From Alphaproteobacteria bacterium (GTDB taxonomy: Bacteria; Pseudomonadota; Alphaproteobacteria; Rhodospirillales; WMHbin7): 64,000 bases of DNA. The stretch lies in the NCBI GenBank assembly GCA_015231795.1, contig JADGAX010000002.1, positions 248,001-312,000 of the forward strand. The letters are read 5' to 3'. The translations under genes were made by a program, and so were the position numbers. The notes beneath the pieces were generated by a model that was given only the letters and a program-made list of their open reading frames with translations, was not told the origin of the DNA and ran no database searches. Shown piece by piece: positions 27,970 through 35,907 of this stretch (position 1 is the first letter of the stretch; each line of letters opens with the position of its first letter).

Positions 27970-30341
27970 GACTTTCCCGTCACGCGATTTAGAACCGCCA
28001 TCATCTCCTCGGCCTGACGCTCGCGGCTGTGCAGCGGCGCCGAGGCCAAGCTGCGCTCGGCCAATTGACCGCGCAAGCCTGCGTCGTTTTTAAGGCGAAG
28101 CGCTGCCTCTGCCAACGCTTTTGGATCGCCTGCGGGAACCCAAAGTCCGGCCCGATCTTCGAGCACGATGGCGCTGGCCTCGCCTTCGGGTGCGGCCAGA
28201 AGAATGGGCAGCCCCATACCCATGGCCTCGAAAATCTTGGAGGGAATCACTTCGGCAAAGGCCTCGGCGTTTTTCAGATGAACCAGCGCAACGTCAAGCA
28301 GGCTCCAAATGACCGGCATGGCGTCCTTGGGCTGGGCGGGCATGAAGACCACATTGGTCAATCCCCTAGCCTTGGCGGCATCAATCAACATCTGGCGCTC
28401 GGCCCCGGCGCCGACCAATAAAAACGCCAAGCCCGTTTCATTCTTCAGAATCTCGGCGGCATCAAGCACATTGATCAGGCCATGCGCCATGCCGTGCGTG
28501 CCGACATAGCCAAGGACGAATTTGCCATCAAGGCCCCATTGCCTGGCCAGATCGAGATCGCGCGCCCTGGGCGCATAGCGGGGCAGATCGACGCCGTTGC
28601 GCACGACATCGATCTTTTCAGATATGATGCCGCGCTCTTCCAGGTCGCGCTTGAAGGCGTGGGTCAGGGCCACCACCGCCGCCGAGCGGCGGTAAAGGAA
28701 CAACTCCATCCTTTCCATGAGCCGAAGCGCCAAAGGCGCCTTCATGGCGCCCACGGCGATGATCGAGCGCGGCCAGAGATCTCCCAGCTCGAAGACAAAC
28801 GGACTTAACCTGAAGACGCCCAGCATCCAACCGCAAATGGCGGCGAAGAACTGTGGCGAGGTCGCCACCACCACATCGGGCTTGCGCTCGAAGAGTCCCG
28901 CGAAGAATGCGCTGACCATGAAACTTAGAAAATCCAGCGTCCTTAGCATCACGCCTTCATTGGCGGTGATGAACGTCTTGACCCGCACCACCCGGATGCC
29001 AGCCATGGTCTCCACCTGATGCCAGCGATTCTCATAACCCTGGAAAATCCGCCCCGTTGGAAAATTGGGCGCCGAGGTCAGCACGGTGACGCGATGGCCC
29101 CACTTCACCCAATAACAGGCGCGTTCGAAAACGCGCGTCGCGGCGGCATTGGTCTCGGGCGGAAAATTATCCGCCACGAACAGAATGTCGAGGCCTTTGT
29201 CGTCAGAGCGGGCAGAGCGCGTCTTGACCACTTGCTTGTAAAGATCAAGATGTTGCGAAATGACCAGTTCATCGCGAAAGTCCTGCTCGGCTTGGCACCG
29301 CGCTGCCTGACCAAACCGTTTTCTCAGCTGGGCGTCTAGGGCTAAGCGCTCCAGGGCCAGGGCCAGCGCCTGCACATCGCGCGAGGGCACCAGGAACCCG
29401 TTTTCTCCCTCGCGAACCACTTCCTTGCAGCCCGGCACATCGGTCGCCACGATGGGGCGGGCGCAAGCCGCAGCCTCAAGCAGGCTTTTCGGCAAACCCT
29501 CGCGCCTGGAAGGAAGGCAGGCGATGTGCGCCCGCTTCCAAACGTCACGCACATCTTCGACATAACCCATCCACTCGATTCCCGGATCGTCGTTCCAGGC
29601 CTTGAGCTGCTGGATGGGGATCGAAGCGGGATTGTCGGGGTCGGGATCGCCCGCCAGCAGCAGCCGCAAGGGAACGCCCTTGCGGCGCAGCAGTTGCACC
29701 GCCTCGACAAGATTGTGAACGCCCTTGTCCCACAGCATGCGCGCCACGATGGCGACGGTGATCTCGCCCTCCGGCTCGGACAGACTCGTGAAATGGCGGA
29801 TATCGACGCCCGAGCCGCGAATCAGCGTAACATGCTGGCGCTCGACGATTCCCAAATCCTGCAACAGAGCAAGATCGTCTTCGTTTTGCAAAATCAGCGA
29901 GGTGCGCTTGTTGTTGAGCAGCAGGCGCAGGAAGGTTTGGATAAAAGGCCTTAGAATCCGGGCATGCGTGCTGGACGAGGTGAAGACATAGCCCATGCCC
30001 GCCACCGCGTTCACCACACCCGGCAGACCCGCGATCATCGCGGCCAATGATCCGAACAGCATCGGCTTCAACGCCACGTGATGCACGATGTCGGGGCGCT
30101 CCTGGCGATAGATGCGCACCAATTCGGCCAGCGTCTTCAATTCCTGCCAGGGACTTCCGAATCTGCGGCGCATGCGGATGGGGATCAGCTTGAATCCCTC
30201 GGCCTCGATAAGATGTCCATGTGACTGGACGCGCGTCGCCACGACTACCTTGAAACCCGCCGCCCTGGCCGCCTTGGCGATTTCCAGTCGGTGCGAACAA
30301 AAGTACCAATCTTCGGTGACGAGATAGAGCAGCTTGGGCAT
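27966..30341 (-). CDS. Fused tandem glycosyltransferase, two GT4 modules in one chain
   Basis: 791 residues from ATG at 30341, with GAGG upstream and 4 bp after the AsnB stop. Residues of about 1-375 form one GT-B enzyme opening with LLYLVTEDWYFCSHRLEIA and carrying GLPKSLLEAAACARP and GENGFLVPSRD. Residues of about 380-791 form a second GT-B enzyme of WbuB type, with LFVADNFPPETNAAATR, FELGDLWPRS and IPSKIFEAMGMGLP. Both donor motifs are intact. The halves are usually separate proteins, so this fusion probably channels two consecutive sugar additions. There is no internal stop or frameshift sign at the junction (near 29200). Confidence 0.8.
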   Translation of the reverse strand: MPKLLYLVTEDWYFCSHRLEIAKAARAAGFKVVVATRVQSHGHLIEAEGFKLIPIRMRRRFGSPWQELKTLAELVRIYRQERPDIVHHVALKPMLFGSLAAMIAGLPGVVNAVAGMGYVFTSSSTHARILRPFIQTFLRLLLNNKRTSLILQNEDDLALLQDLGIVERQHVTLIRGSGVDIRHFTSLSEPEGEITVAIVARMLWDKGVHNLVEAVQLLRRKGVPLRLLLAGDPDPDNPASIPIQQLKAWNDDPGIEWMGYVEDVRDVWKRAHIACLPSRREGLPKSLLEAAACARPIVATDVPGCKEVVREGENGFLVPSRDVQALALALERLALDAQLRKRFGQAARCQAEQDFRDELVISQHLDLYKQVVKTRSARSDDKGLDILFVADNFPPETNAAATRVFERACYWVKWGHRVTVLTSAPNFPTGRIFQGYENRWHQVETMAGIRVVRVKTFITANEGVMLRTLDFLSFMVSAFFAGLFERKPDVVVATSPQFFAAICGWMLGVFRLSPFVFELGDLWPRSIIAVGAMKAPLALRLMERMELFLYRRSAAVVALTHAFKRDLEERGIISEKIDVVRNGVDLPRYAPRARDLDLARQWGLDGKFVLGYVGTHGMAHGLINVLDAAEILKNETGLAFLLVGAGAERQMLIDAAKARGLTNVVFMPAQPKDAMPVIWSLLDVALVHLKNAEAFAEVIPSKIFEAMGMGLPILLAAPEGEASAIVLEDRAGLWVPAGDPKALAEAALRLKNDAGLRGQLAERSLASAPLHSRERQAEEMMAVLNRVTGKS

Positions 30342-30345
30342 GCGG

Positions 30346-32247
30346 CTAGCGTTCCTCGCGCCAGGACTGGAACATAAGCAAGGACCACAGGGCATGGTGG
30401 CGCTTGCGCCGTCCCGTCTGATGATCCGCCCACCAGCCATCGATGACGCGCGCATCGAACAGGCCGCTGCTCTTGGCGCGGCCCAAAAGATCGCCCGCCC
30501 AGTCCTTCAATGAACCCTTCAGCCACTCATCGATGGGAACGGCGAAGCCCTGTTTGGGACGACCTTCGAACAAATGGGCGGGCAGACGCTTTTGCAAAAT
30601 TCGGCGCAGCAACGCCTTGCCCTGGCCGTCCTGAAAGCGCTGATGCGGGCCTTGCGCAAAAGCCAGGGGGATCAGCCGATGGTCCAAAAGCGGCACGCGC
30701 ACTTCCAACCCGCAGGCCATGCTGGCGCGGTCAACCTTGGTCAGGATGTCGCCGGGCAGATAGTGGCGGATGTCTTTAAGCTGCATAAGGTCCAGCGGAT
30801 GAAGATCCAAGTCCGAGATGGTTGACGGAGGCACAGGGTAGGGGCTGGCCTTCGTCATGGCAAGCGGGCTTTCCCCTTCTAGAAGCCCTTGCCCAAGCAA
30901 GCAATCATAAGCCGCATCAAGCGTGCGCAAGGGCAGAATCGCCGCCAGTTTTTGCATCTTCTCGGCCAACAGTTTTTGGCCCGAGAACGTCCCCAGCGCC
31001 CCCCAGACGCCATGTGGCAGGGCCAGGGCCAGTCCGGCCAGCGCTTGGCGCATCGGTCCAGGGATCATTTGCAGCCTTGGCCAATCTTGAAACGCGAAAC
31101 GATGGCGGTTGTAGCCTGCGAAGAGTTCGTCGCCGCCGTCGCCCGACAAGACCACCTTGACCTTTTGCCTTGCAAAACGCGAGATCAAAACCGCGGGGAT
31201 TTGCGACGAGTCGGCGAAAGGCTCGTCATAGATCCGCGCCAGTTCGGGCACGATGGACAGCGCGTCGCAAGCGGTCAGCCGTTGCTCGTGATGGCGAAAC
31301 CCCAGATGATCGGCGATTCGCTTGGCGTAACCGCTTTCGTCATAGCCCGTCTCGTCGAAGGCGACGGTAAAACTGTCCAGCCCGTCCCCCGCCCTGGCGG
31401 CCAGATGGCTGGCGACGGTGGAGGAATCGATGCCGCCCGACAGGAACACGCCGATGGGCACGTCGGACACCGTCTGACGCCCGATGGCGTCTTGCAGCAA
31501 GGCCTCGGTTTCCTCGGCCAGACCGTCCTGCCCAACCGATCCTTGGCGGGCCACGCCCGCCCGGATGGCGGTTGCAGCATCCCACCAGCGATGGATCGCG
31601 GGTTCCTGTCCCGGCGTCAGCGTCAGAAGCGATCCCGGTTCCAGCTTCCTGGCCGCCTTCCAGATCGACAAGGGATCCGGCACATAACCCAGGCGCAGCA
31701 GGGCCGCCAGCGCCTCCTCGTCCAGATCGCGGCTGAAATTCGTATCGGCGCAAAGTGCGCGCAGCTCGGAAGCGAACAGAAAATCTTGCCCGCCCTTAGC
31801 CCAATAAAGCGGTTTGATGCCGAAACGGTCGCGGGCCAGGGTCAGGGTTTTGCTTTCGCGGTCCCAAAGGGCGAAGGCGAACATGCCGTTGGCGGCTTCA
31901 AGCGTCTGGGCTAGGCCAAAGGCCGCGCAATGTTCCAGCAAAATCTCGGTGTCGGACGTGCCCCGCCACATCCGGCCCGGCAGGGCAGCCTTCAACTCGT
32001 CGGCATTGTAAAGTTCGCCATTGTAGGTGATGGCGAAACGCTGGCAGGCCGAGATCATGGGCTGCGCGCCCGCAGGTGTCAGATCGCGGATGGACAGGCG
32101 GGCATGGCCCAGCGCGACGCCGTTCAGCGGATCGCTCCAAACGCCGCTGCCATCGGGACCGCGATGACCTATCGCCGCCGTCATGGCTTTAATCCGCGCC
32201 TCAAGCTGGCGAGGGTCCTGGCTGAGCAATCCCGCAATGCCGCACAT
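30346..32247 (-). CDS. AsnB-type glutamine-dependent amidotransferase (copy 1)
   Basis: 633 residues from ATG at 32247, which exposes Cys2 (MCGIAG) as the glutaminase nucleophile; the frame continues upstream but that part is spurious. The GATase II domain shows RGPDGSGVW, ARLSIRDL and TYNGELYN. The synthetase domain has the pyrophosphate loop FLSGGIDSS, DEPFADSSQIP and SGDGGDELFAGY. AsnB homologues in polysaccharide loci are thought to amidate uronic acids or otherwise transfer glutamine nitrogen; true asparagine synthesis is also possible. A second homologue lies at 35908-37797. It is flanked closely by the GT2 gene (8 bp) and the fused GT (4 bp). Confidence 0.85.
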   Translation of the reverse strand: MCGIAGLLSQDPRQLEARIKAMTAAIGHRGPDGSGVWSDPLNGVALGHARLSIRDLTPAGAQPMISACQRFAITYNGELYNADELKAALPGRMWRGTSDTEILLEHCAAFGLAQTLEAANGMFAFALWDRESKTLTLARDRFGIKPLYWAKGGQDFLFASELRALCADTNFSRDLDEEALAALLRLGYVPDPLSIWKAARKLEPGSLLTLTPGQEPAIHRWWDAATAIRAGVARQGSVGQDGLAEETEALLQDAIGRQTVSDVPIGVFLSGGIDSSTVASHLAARAGDGLDSFTVAFDETGYDESGYAKRIADHLGFRHHEQRLTACDALSIVPELARIYDEPFADSSQIPAVLISRFARQKVKVVLSGDGGDELFAGYNRHRFAFQDWPRLQMIPGPMRQALAGLALALPHGVWGALGTFSGQKLLAEKMQKLAAILPLRTLDAAYDCLLGQGLLEGESPLAMTKASPYPVPPSTISDLDLHPLDLMQLKDIRHYLPGDILTKVDRASMACGLEVRVPLLDHRLIPLAFAQGPHQRFQDGQGKALLRRILQKRLPAHLFEGRPKQGFAVPIDEWLKGSLKDWAGDLLGRAKSSGLFDARVIDGWWADHQTGRRKRHHALWSLLMFQSWREER

Positions 32248-32255
32248 TTTGCCCC

Positions 32256-33104
32256 CTAGCCCGCGCGCCTGGCCGCCGAGAAACCCAGCAGCCATGCATA
32301 GAGCGCGTTGAACCAGGCATCTGGCAACAGCCGATGAGCGACCAGCAGCCCCAGCAAGAAGATCGCCGGATAGGGAAGAGGTGCGGCGTCGCAGGCCCGT
32401 TTCATTTTCATCAGGGACGCCAAGCGATAGAGACCGGGATGCTTTTGCTGAATGGCCCGCCACAACTGGGCGTGCCTGCTTCTGGACACGCTGTTCAGCA
32501 TGCCGCCCGCCCGAACGCGGTAAACGAACAAGGGCTTGTCGATGGCGGCGGCGCGCTGGCCTTGCGCAATCAGGCGGATGTTGAATTCCCAATCCTCATA
32601 GCCCAGACGGAAGGTTTCATCATAGCCGCCCGCTTTTTCCCAGACGCTTTTTCGCATCAACAGGCAGTAGGGCAATTGGTTGAGAAAAAGTTGGGCGAAG
32701 GGATTGAAGCATTTTTTCGTCTCGCCTTGCAGATCGCCGGTCAGGCGCATCTGCGCGAAGACGAAGCCAACGTCCGGGTGATTTTGCAAGGCGTTCAGCC
32801 CATCGGCCAGAAAGGACGGTTCCAGACAATCGTCGCAATCGAGCGGCAATAAATACGTCCCTCTCGCCGCCCGCATGCCATGATTGCGCGCTGAGGGCAA
32901 TCCCTTGTTGTCTTGACGGATTTGGCGAATATGCCTGGGCAGGCTTTGCAGATAGGCGAGCGTTTTCGCATCCGTGCTGCCGTCGTCAACCAAGATGACT
33001 TCAAAATCCTTGAAGGTCTGACGCTCGAGCGAGGCCAGGGTTTCGGGCAAGTCCGCGCCGCCGTTGTAGCAAGGGATCACGATGCTGACGACTGGCTCGC
33101 TCAT
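32256..33104 (-). CDS. GT2-family glycosyltransferase
   Basis: 282 residues from ATG at 33104, overlapping the preceding GT4 stop by 4 nt; upstream frame extension is rejected. The catalytic GT-A fold shows VSIVIPCYNGGADLPETL, VDDGSTDAKT and LPLDCDDCLEP in place of the common DADD. The second half has GYEDWEFNIRLI, the ED motif of the catalytic base region. A weakly hydrophobic stretch near the C-terminus may sit on the membrane. It probably adds one residue to the growing repeat unit; the sugar is not known. Confidence 0.82.
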   Translation of the reverse strand: MSEPVVSIVIPCYNGGADLPETLASLERQTFKDFEVILVDDGSTDAKTLAYLQSLPRHIRQIRQDNKGLPSARNHGMRAARGTYLLPLDCDDCLEPSFLADGLNALQNHPDVGFVFAQMRLTGDLQGETKKCFNPFAQLFLNQLPYCLLMRKSVWEKAGGYDETFRLGYEDWEFNIRLIAQGQRAAAIDKPLFVYRVRAGGMLNSVSRSRHAQLWRAIQQKHPGLYRLASLMKMKRACDAAPLPYPAIFLLGLLVAHRLLPDAWFNALYAWLLGFSAARRAG

Positions 33105-34198
33105 GTCCGCTCCAGCAAGTCTTGAAATACCCGCCGATGGCGCTCGATCCAGGCGTCGAAACTGAAATGTGCCTGGGCGCGGCTTCGCGCCAACGGCGAC
33201 AAGGTTGCGCGCTCTGCCGCCGCCTTCAGCATGGCCTTCGCCACCGCGTCGGCGCTGGGAATCAAGGGCTTGTCCCAATCCTCGCCGGTTTCGATGGCGA
33301 TGCCCGCCTCAGCCGCCAACTCCGGCACGCCGCCGGATGTCGGATGGATGATGGGCAGGCCCGCAGCCATCGCTTCGAGAACGCCCGTCGGGCAGGCGTC
33401 TTGATGGGTCAGCGTCAGATAGGCCTGGGCCGAGCGATAAAGGCCGGGCGCTTGCGCTTGCGAATAAGGGCCGGGCAACAACACGAAATTTTGCAGCGAC
33501 TGACGGTCGATGATCACCTGGGCTTGGCGTTTGACTTCGTCGTCCAGAATGCCGGCCACGATCAGCCCGGCATGCAATCCAAGCCCACGGGCCAGCGCAA
33601 GCCCCTCTAGGGCCTGGGTGACACGATAGGCTTGATGCGCGTCGATTTTGCCGGTGACGAGAAACAGAAACGGCGACGATTCTTGCTCTGCGGCTGGCGT
33701 GAAAGCGTCGATGTCGACGGCGTTGTACAAAATCTCCCAGCCCGCGGGGCGCGGACCCAGAAATTTCAGGGAGGCGCGGCGGCAAAATTCGCTTTGGTAA
33801 AAGACATGGTCGGCCCATTCATGGGCGATCGCCATTTGCAGATTGCGCGCCCGCCAATCGCCAGCAAACCAGGCCCGATAGAACACGCCGTTCTGATTGA
33901 GCGCCGTCTTGACGCCCGCCTTGCGCAAGCGCTTAAAGGACGCAGGCGACAGATAAGGAGCGTTGCTGAGCAGATAGGCCAGATTGAAATGACGCTTTGC
34001 CGGCGGAAAGATCGCCGCCAGCTTGGCCAGCTTCAGGGCAGGCCCACCCGCCGCTCCCGCCCTGGCCCCGCCATACCAAAGGCAGGGGGCAGCGCCTTGG
34101 CGCAAGGCTGGCGGCAGGCCCATCGTCCGCCAATTGACCCCCAGGCGATAAGCGCAGGCCCCCAGGCGGCGCCAGACCGGATCGGGTCTGGCGCTCAT
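33101..34198 (-). CDS. GT4-like glycosyltransferase
   Basis: 365 residues of GT-B type. The N-terminal half includes NQNGVFYRAWFAGDWRARN and an acceptor-side HVFYQSEFCRRAS motif often seen in hypothetical glycosyltransferases of exopolysaccharide loci. The donor domain has HQDACPTGVLEAMAAGLPI, where the usual first Glu is replaced by Asp, followed by HPTSGGVPELAAEAG. The last helix (FSFDAWIERHRRVFQDLL) is typical. The gene ends in an ATGA overlap with the next GT2. An 82-bp gap to the upstream gene is the largest within this operon and could contain a secondary promoter. Confidence 0.78.
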   Translation of the reverse strand: MSARPDPVWRRLGACAYRLGVNWRTMGLPPALRQGAAPCLWYGGARAGAAGGPALKLAKLAAIFPPAKRHFNLAYLLSNAPYLSPASFKRLRKAGVKTALNQNGVFYRAWFAGDWRARNLQMAIAHEWADHVFYQSEFCRRASLKFLGPRPAGWEILYNAVDIDAFTPAAEQESSPFLFLVTGKIDAHQAYRVTQALEGLALARGLGLHAGLIVAGILDDEVKRQAQVIIDRQSLQNFVLLPGPYSQAQAPGLYRSAQAYLTLTHQDACPTGVLEAMAAGLPIIHPTSGGVPELAAEAGIAIETGEDWDKPLIPSADAVAKAMLKAAAERATLSPLARSRAQAHFSFDAWIERHRRVFQDLLERT

Positions 34199-34280
34199 GT
34201 CCTGTCAGTCCGCAAGGGTTTGGTCTTCATGGGGCGGCATCATAGAGCGGCTTGACGCCGGAAAGAATCGGCTTTTTCGC

Positions 34281-35906
34281 TCACGGCGAAACGATCCTCA
34301 AGGTCACCCGGCCATCTGCCTCGACCGCCTTGGCAAGGCGCAGTCTCTCAGAGGCCATCGCCATCGGCTCGGGCGCAATCAATCCGTTCGCATCGCGAGC
34401 CAAGCACAGAACTTGAACGCCGCCCGCTCCTTGCAACTCATCGCTGATCGCTACCTGGCGGTCTTCGATGGCAATCGTCCGCGTAAAGACATATCCGCCC
34501 TCGCCAGCCAGGGGGGCCGCCGACTGGTTGATGGCGGTGCGTTTTTTAAGACGATAGGCGTCGATCAACGAGCGCAGCAGCCGCGATGACCAAGGCGTTA
34601 TACAGCCCAGCCGCAACATCAGACGCGACAGAAAACTGGGATAGAAGAATCCGGCAGGCCCCAAAGACGAGGTCAGCACAGCCCCGTTCCCTTCCCAAGC
34701 GACAGCGCGTTCAGGATCATAGCCGCCGCCACTAAATCCCCCGCCCGCTCCCGTCACCGCCAATCCCGGATCGTCCAGCAAGCGGCGCTGACCGTGATAA
34801 ACCCGCACGGCCCCGCCGCCGGCGGGCGAGAAGAAAACATGCAGGTCATTCTGGTGATAGGCGGCGATGGCTGCGCTCTGGCGTTTCGTCCAGCCCTGCG
34901 GATAGGCCATGCCGCCCGCTGCCGTCTTAAAACCATCCTTCATCAGCCAGCAGCAAAGCGGCAGATAACTCCAGCGTGCGAAGCGCAGATCGTCGGCTAG
35001 ATAAGGGGTCAGGCCCTGAAGGCCGGGGCTTTGTTCGCGCAAGTTTCCCGTCAGACTAGCGGCTGCTTCGTCATGGGCTGACAGCAGGCCGAAGCCCAGT
35101 CGTGACACATAGGGATTGAGACACAGTCCGGCCTCGGCCATGATGGTGAGATCGGGTTCGATATGCGGCGCCATGAAGGCGAACAGCTTGCGCATGGCGG
35201 GCAGCGGGCTTTGGTCGCCCGTAACCTCGACATACAGCATCGCGTAATCCAGCAGCACCGAGCAATAGCCGAGATCCATGCCGCCCACTTCGGGAAACCA
35301 GCCTTCTTCAGTCTGGCGCGACAATGTGTCAGCCATCATGCCTTGCGCCGCTTTCAGGAAAGTCTCTTCGCCGGTTGCCTTCCAGGCCAGCGCCATGGCG
35401 GCGGCCCCAGCCGCTTCGTGATTGGCCTTCACCTTGTCATGGCGCAACGCCAACCAATGACCGGCCTTGGTCATGACATCGATCAGGATTCTGCGCTCGG
35501 GCGCTTTCACATGCTCGCCCATTAACAACGAACACAGGCCAAAGGCGATCATGGGGAATTCGGTGGCGGCGAAACCGCGCTCGCCTTTGTACCATTCGTC
35601 GAAACAGCCTTCGGGATATTGCTGGGCCTGCCAATTCAACAACGCAGCGCGAAAGCCCTGGTACAATTCCTCGGATGAGGCCAGCATCCCCTTGGCCCGC
35701 CATTCGTCGAAGGCGGGCAATGACAACAGGCCAAGCGCCGCGCCGCCTTCTTGAAATCGGACATCTGGAAATTCCGAGGTCTTGTCGCGCCAATAGGCCA
35801 AGTGAAGGCAGCCGAAACTGGGCGAGAGCGGATTGGCATCTTGCAGCCCCATCATCCGCCAAGCGTTGGCCGCCACGAAATCCGTTTGGAAAAAAAGATC
35901 GTCCAT
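34281..35906 (-). CDS. Predicted alpha/alpha-toroid protein, heparinase II/III-like; function unknown
   Basis: 541 residues from ATG at 35906, one base after the AsnB stop. The first 380 residues are repeated amphipathic helices with motifs such as GCFDEWYKGERGFAATEFP, ANHEAAGAAAMALAW and GWFPEVGGMDLGYCSVLL, the look of an (alpha/alpha)n toroid. The last 160 residues (VRVYHGQRRLLDDPG onward, ending in short beta-type segments) look like a beta-sandwich. That order resembles polysaccharide lyases of the heparinase II/III kind, although I cannot identify catalytic residues with certainty. No signal peptide is visible, which argues against a periplasmic lyase. It may trim or recognise the glycan made by this locus. 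Confidence 0.5.
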   Translation of the reverse strand: MDDLFFQTDFVAANAWRMMGLQDANPLSPSFGCLHLAYWRDKTSEFPDVRFQEGGAALGLLSLPAFDEWRAKGMLASSEELYQGFRAALLNWQAQQYPEGCFDEWYKGERGFAATEFPMIAFGLCSLLMGEHVKAPERRILIDVMTKAGHWLALRHDKVKANHEAAGAAAMALAWKATGEETFLKAAQGMMADTLSRQTEEGWFPEVGGMDLGYCSVLLDYAMLYVEVTGDQSPLPAMRKLFAFMAPHIEPDLTIMAEAGLCLNPYVSRLGFGLLSAHDEAAASLTGNLREQSPGLQGLTPYLADDLRFARWSYLPLCCWLMKDGFKTAAGGMAYPQGWTKRQSAAIAAYHQNDLHVFFSPAGGGAVRVYHGQRRLLDDPGLAVTGAGGGFSGGGYDPERAVAWEGNGAVLTSSLGPAGFFYPSFLSRLMLRLGCITPWSSRLLRSLIDAYRLKKRTAINQSAAPLAGEGGYVFTRTIAIEDRQVAISDELQGAGGVQVLCLARDANGLIAPEPMAMASERLRLAKAVEADGRVTLRIVSP

Positions 35907-35907
35907 G

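Noticed and set aside
30346-32592. Extended 748-residue version of AsnB copy 1
   Set aside because: The glutaminase nucleophile must be Cys2, which fixes the start at the ATG of MCGIAG (32247).
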